Shown: positions 6,053 to 7,354 of the stretch, one piece after another | How positions within the stretch are numbered: the stretch's first letter is position 1 | How the letters are laid out: each line of letters begins with the position of its first letter | NCBI GenBank assembly: GCA_020431745.1 | Contig: JAGQHR010000143.1 | Location: 1-7,354 of the forward strand | Length of the DNA stretch: 7,354 bases | Reading direction: 5' to 3' | From: Candidatus Eiseniibacteriota bacterium | GTDB lineage: Bacteria > Eisenbacteria > RBG-16-71-46 > CAIMUX01 | The notes under the pieces: generated by a model | What the model was told of the DNA's origin: nothing | Database searches by the model: none | The model's input: the letters and a program-made list of their open reading frames with translations, nothing else | Made by a program: the position numbers and the translations under genes

Positions 6053-6069
6053 GGCCGCGCGTTGCGGCC
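6053..6069 (+). promoter_or_regulatory. Hairpin GGCCGC-GCGTT-GCGGCC at the expected 5' end of the mRNA
   Basis: A perfect 6-bp all-GC stem with a 5-nt loop begins at about +1 of the predicted transcript and ends 25 nt before the leader ATG. As RNA it could protect the 5' end from decay; as DNA it could be an operator just downstream of the promoter. It does not cover the ribosome site at 6080-6087. Confidence 0.4.
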
Positions 6070-6094
6070 TGTCATCTCGAGGAGGAGCCAACGG

Positions 6095-6163
6095 ATGTAC
6101 CGATCGAGCAGTGCGCCGGCCGCCGAGGCCGGGTCTGTTTCGGCCTGGGGAATCGGTCGATGA
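6095..6163 (+). CDS. Candidate 22-residue leader peptide overlapping the M1 gene
   Basis: ATG at 6095 follows a very strong Shine-Dalgarno (GGAGGAG, 7 nt upstream), the best on this side of the window. The frame runs 22 codons, beginning MYRSSSAPAAEAGS and ending WGIGR, and stops at TGA 6161-6163. That stop overlaps the M1 start as ATGA. The peptide has no hydrophobic segment or recognisable domain. Because the M1 start itself has only a weak GGGGA nearby, ribosomes that finish this ORF could restart on the peptidase, so the leader would set its expression. Alternatives are that the ATG is used by chance, or that a base error has split one longer N-terminus. No run of specific codons typical of attenuation is seen. 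Confidence 0.45.
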   Translation: MYRSSSAPAAEAGSVSAWGIGR

Positions 6164-7354
6164 GCCGCCCGCTCATGCCGGGAGCGACCCGGTCCAAACT
6201 CCCGATGGGCGCTCGCCTGTTGCTTTCCTGGGTCGGGGCGGGGGTCCTCGGGGCCATGGTCGCCACCCCCGGCGGGGCCACCATCCCCTGGTTCGACGGG
6301 GGCGGAGGTACGCCCAGGGCCTGGAACGGACTGCCCGCATCCGCGGACGATGCCCTCGGTGCCCAGTTCGGATGGGGCCGACCCTCCCCGGCGCGCTCCC
6401 TCGAAGATCCGCGGTTCGACTACGACGTGGAGCACTACGAGCTGGTGCTCTCCGTCGATCCCGATGCCGGCACCGTCGGCGGGTCGGTCGCAATGCACCT
6501 GCGCGCGGAAACGGATCTCGCGAAGGTCGTGCTCGACATGGGCCCGAGCCTGGTCGCCGACTCCGTGATCGTGCGGGGGGAACCCGCCGTCTTCACCCAC
6601 GAGGGAGACGAGCTGTCCGTGACGCTTCCTGCGGTGCTGGAGATCGACGAGCGGGAGGTCCTCACGGTCCACTACCACGGGCCGCCCGGGCCGCCATTCT
6701 TTCCGGACTGGGACGTCTTCCGCACCCATGGCGAGGATCCGAACACGTTCGGTCTCGTGGCCACCCTCTCCGCGCCCGACCGCGCGGACTACTGGTGGCC
6801 GTGCAAGGACGAGCTCACGGACAAGGCCACGGGCACGATCCAGGTCAGCGCGCCTCCCGGCTACGTGCTCGCGGCCAACGGACTTCGCACCCAGCACGTG
6901 GAAACGGTCGACGGGGTCACCGACACCTTCGAGACGCGCTATCCGATGGCGACCTATCTCTTCTCCATCACGCTCAGCAACTTCGTCGAGTGGAGCGAGA
7001 CCTACGACTCCCCCGAGACCGGCCTCGACTTTCCGATCCAAAACTTCGTCTTTCCCGAGGACGAAGCCGAGGCCCGGGTGGACCTCGCCACCGTTCACGA
7101 ATCGATGCGCGCGTTCGAGAAGCTGTTCGGGCCGTATCCCTTTGCCGATCCGGAGATCGGAATCGAGAAGTACGGCCATGCCGAGGTGATCTGGGGCGGC
7201 GCCATGGAGCACCAGACCATGACCAGCCTCGGCAGGACGTTCATCCGCGGCGACGGATCGAGCGCTTGGGCGGTGGCACACGAGCTTTCGCACCAATGGT
7301 TCGGTAACGCCGTCACGCCCACGACCTGGGACGATATCTGGCTCAACGAAGGCT
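6160..7354 (+). CDS. Exported M1 family zinc aminopeptidase, C-terminus beyond the window
   Basis: The frame opens at ATG 6160 and is still open at the last base (398 complete codons). Residues 1-41 look like a signal peptide: Arg/Lys-rich start (to Arg19), hydrophobic core LLLSWVGAGVLGAMVA (20-35), then a small-residue cleavage region; ATG 6205 is an alternative start. The N-terminal beta domain of M1 enzymes begins about 86 (DYDVEHYELVLSVDP). DYWWPCKDELTDKAT (210-224), typical of the family, follows. The exopeptidase motif reads GGAMEH (346-351) in place of GAMEN, a variant I associate with bacterial M1 proteins. The zinc site is complete: HELSH (374-378), eighteen residues, then Glu397 in WLNEG. 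The catalytic Glu is 375. Expected role: removal of N-terminal residues from peptides outside the cytoplasm, in the periplasm or secreted. The C-terminal helical part and any sorting or anchoring domain are not visible. Confidence 0.92.
   Translation, partial: MSRPLMPGATRSKLPMGARLLLSWVGAGVLGAMVATPGGATIPWFDGGGGTPRAWNGLPASADDALGAQFGWGRPSPARSLEDPRFDYDVEHYELVLSVDPDAGTVGGSVAMHLRAETDLAKVVLDMGPSLVADSVIVRGEPAVFTHEGDELSVTLPAVLEIDEREVLTVHYHGPPGPPFFPDWDVFRTHGEDPNTFGLVATLSAPDRADYWWPCKDELTDKATGTIQVSAPPGYVLAANGLRTQHVETVDGVTDTFETRYPMATYLFSITLSNFVEWSETYDSPETGLDFPIQNFVFPEDEAEARVDLATVHESMRAFEKLFGPYPFADPEIGIEKYGHAEVIWGGAMEHQTMTSLGRTFIRGDGSSAWAVAHELSHQWFGNAVTPTTWDDIWLNEG

Noticed and set aside
6095..6162. Frameshifted N-terminus of the M1 peptidase
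   Set aside because: The reading from 6160 already starts with a complete signal peptide and is coupled by ATGA, so no missing N-terminal part is needed. I kept it only as an alternative explanation for the leader ORF.
5983..7296. Long open frame on the minus strand opposite the M1 peptidase gene (437 codons)
   Set aside because: It is Arg/Gly/Ala/Asp-rich with no family motif, and the + strand frame has a signal peptide and a complete M1 zinc site. Long antisense frames are normal in DNA this GC-rich.
1..7354. Mobile element, CRISPR array, toxin-antitoxin or defence cassette, tRNA or rRNA
   Set aside because: I saw no transposase or integrase motifs, no regularly spaced repeats, no small paired toxin-antitoxin genes and no tRNA-like cloverleaf. 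Codon style is even across the window.

Overview
The window is a piece of a very GC-rich bacterial chromosome with strong G/C bias at third codon positions and almost no wasted space. It holds four complete protein genes, two genes cut by the window edges and one candidate leader ORF. The family mix suggests a poorly cultured high-GC phylum of the FCB/PVC kind (for example Eisenbacteria/Krumholzibacteriota-like, Gemmatimonadota or Planctomycetota). It includes an M14-like exported protein with Asp-rich loops, a SirB1-type protein with HEAT-like repeats, and an exported M1 peptidase with GGAMEH. The taxonomic guess is an inference from protein style, not a measurement.

Layout from left to right. 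Positions 1-59 (-) hold the first codons of a gene that leaves the window and overlaps the previous stop as ATGA. Positions 56-2089 (-) encode an exported M14 carboxypeptidase-like protein whose zinc and catalytic residues appear to be replaced. A 181-nt spacer (2090-2270) follows, with a GC-rich hairpin, a perfect 13-bp palindrome and a 10-bp direct repeat. Positions 2271-3644 (-) encode a tryptophanase/tyrosine phenol-lyase family PLP enzyme with tryptophanase-type specificity residues. A 182-nt divergent intergenic region (3645-3826) contains a perfect 6-5-6 dyad. Positions 3827-4999 (+) encode a saccharopine-dehydrogenase-fold protein that most resembles L-lysine 6-dehydrogenase. Only 12 bp later, converging on it, positions 5012-5875 (-) encode a SirB1/transglutaminase-like protein with N-terminal HEAT-like repeats. 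A second divergent spacer (5876-6094) carries a plausible sigma70 promoter for the + strand. It leads to a 22-codon leader ORF (6095-6163) that overlaps by ATGA the start of an exported M1 zinc aminopeptidase (6160 to the window end, C-terminus missing).

Functionally the window looks like peptide and amino-acid use. The M1 enzyme would trim peptides outside the cytoplasm, and the M14-like protein may bind peptides or cell-wall material. Tryptophanase would release pyruvate, ammonia and indole from tryptophan, and lysine 6-dehydrogenase would oxidatively deaminate lysine. This common theme is an inference from gene families. I see no mobile element, CRISPR array, defence cassette, tRNA or rRNA. 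The points most worth a second look are the remodelled metal site of the M14-like protein, the coupled leader ORF in front of the M1 gene, and the shared divergent control region of the tryptophanase and lysine dehydrogenase genes.
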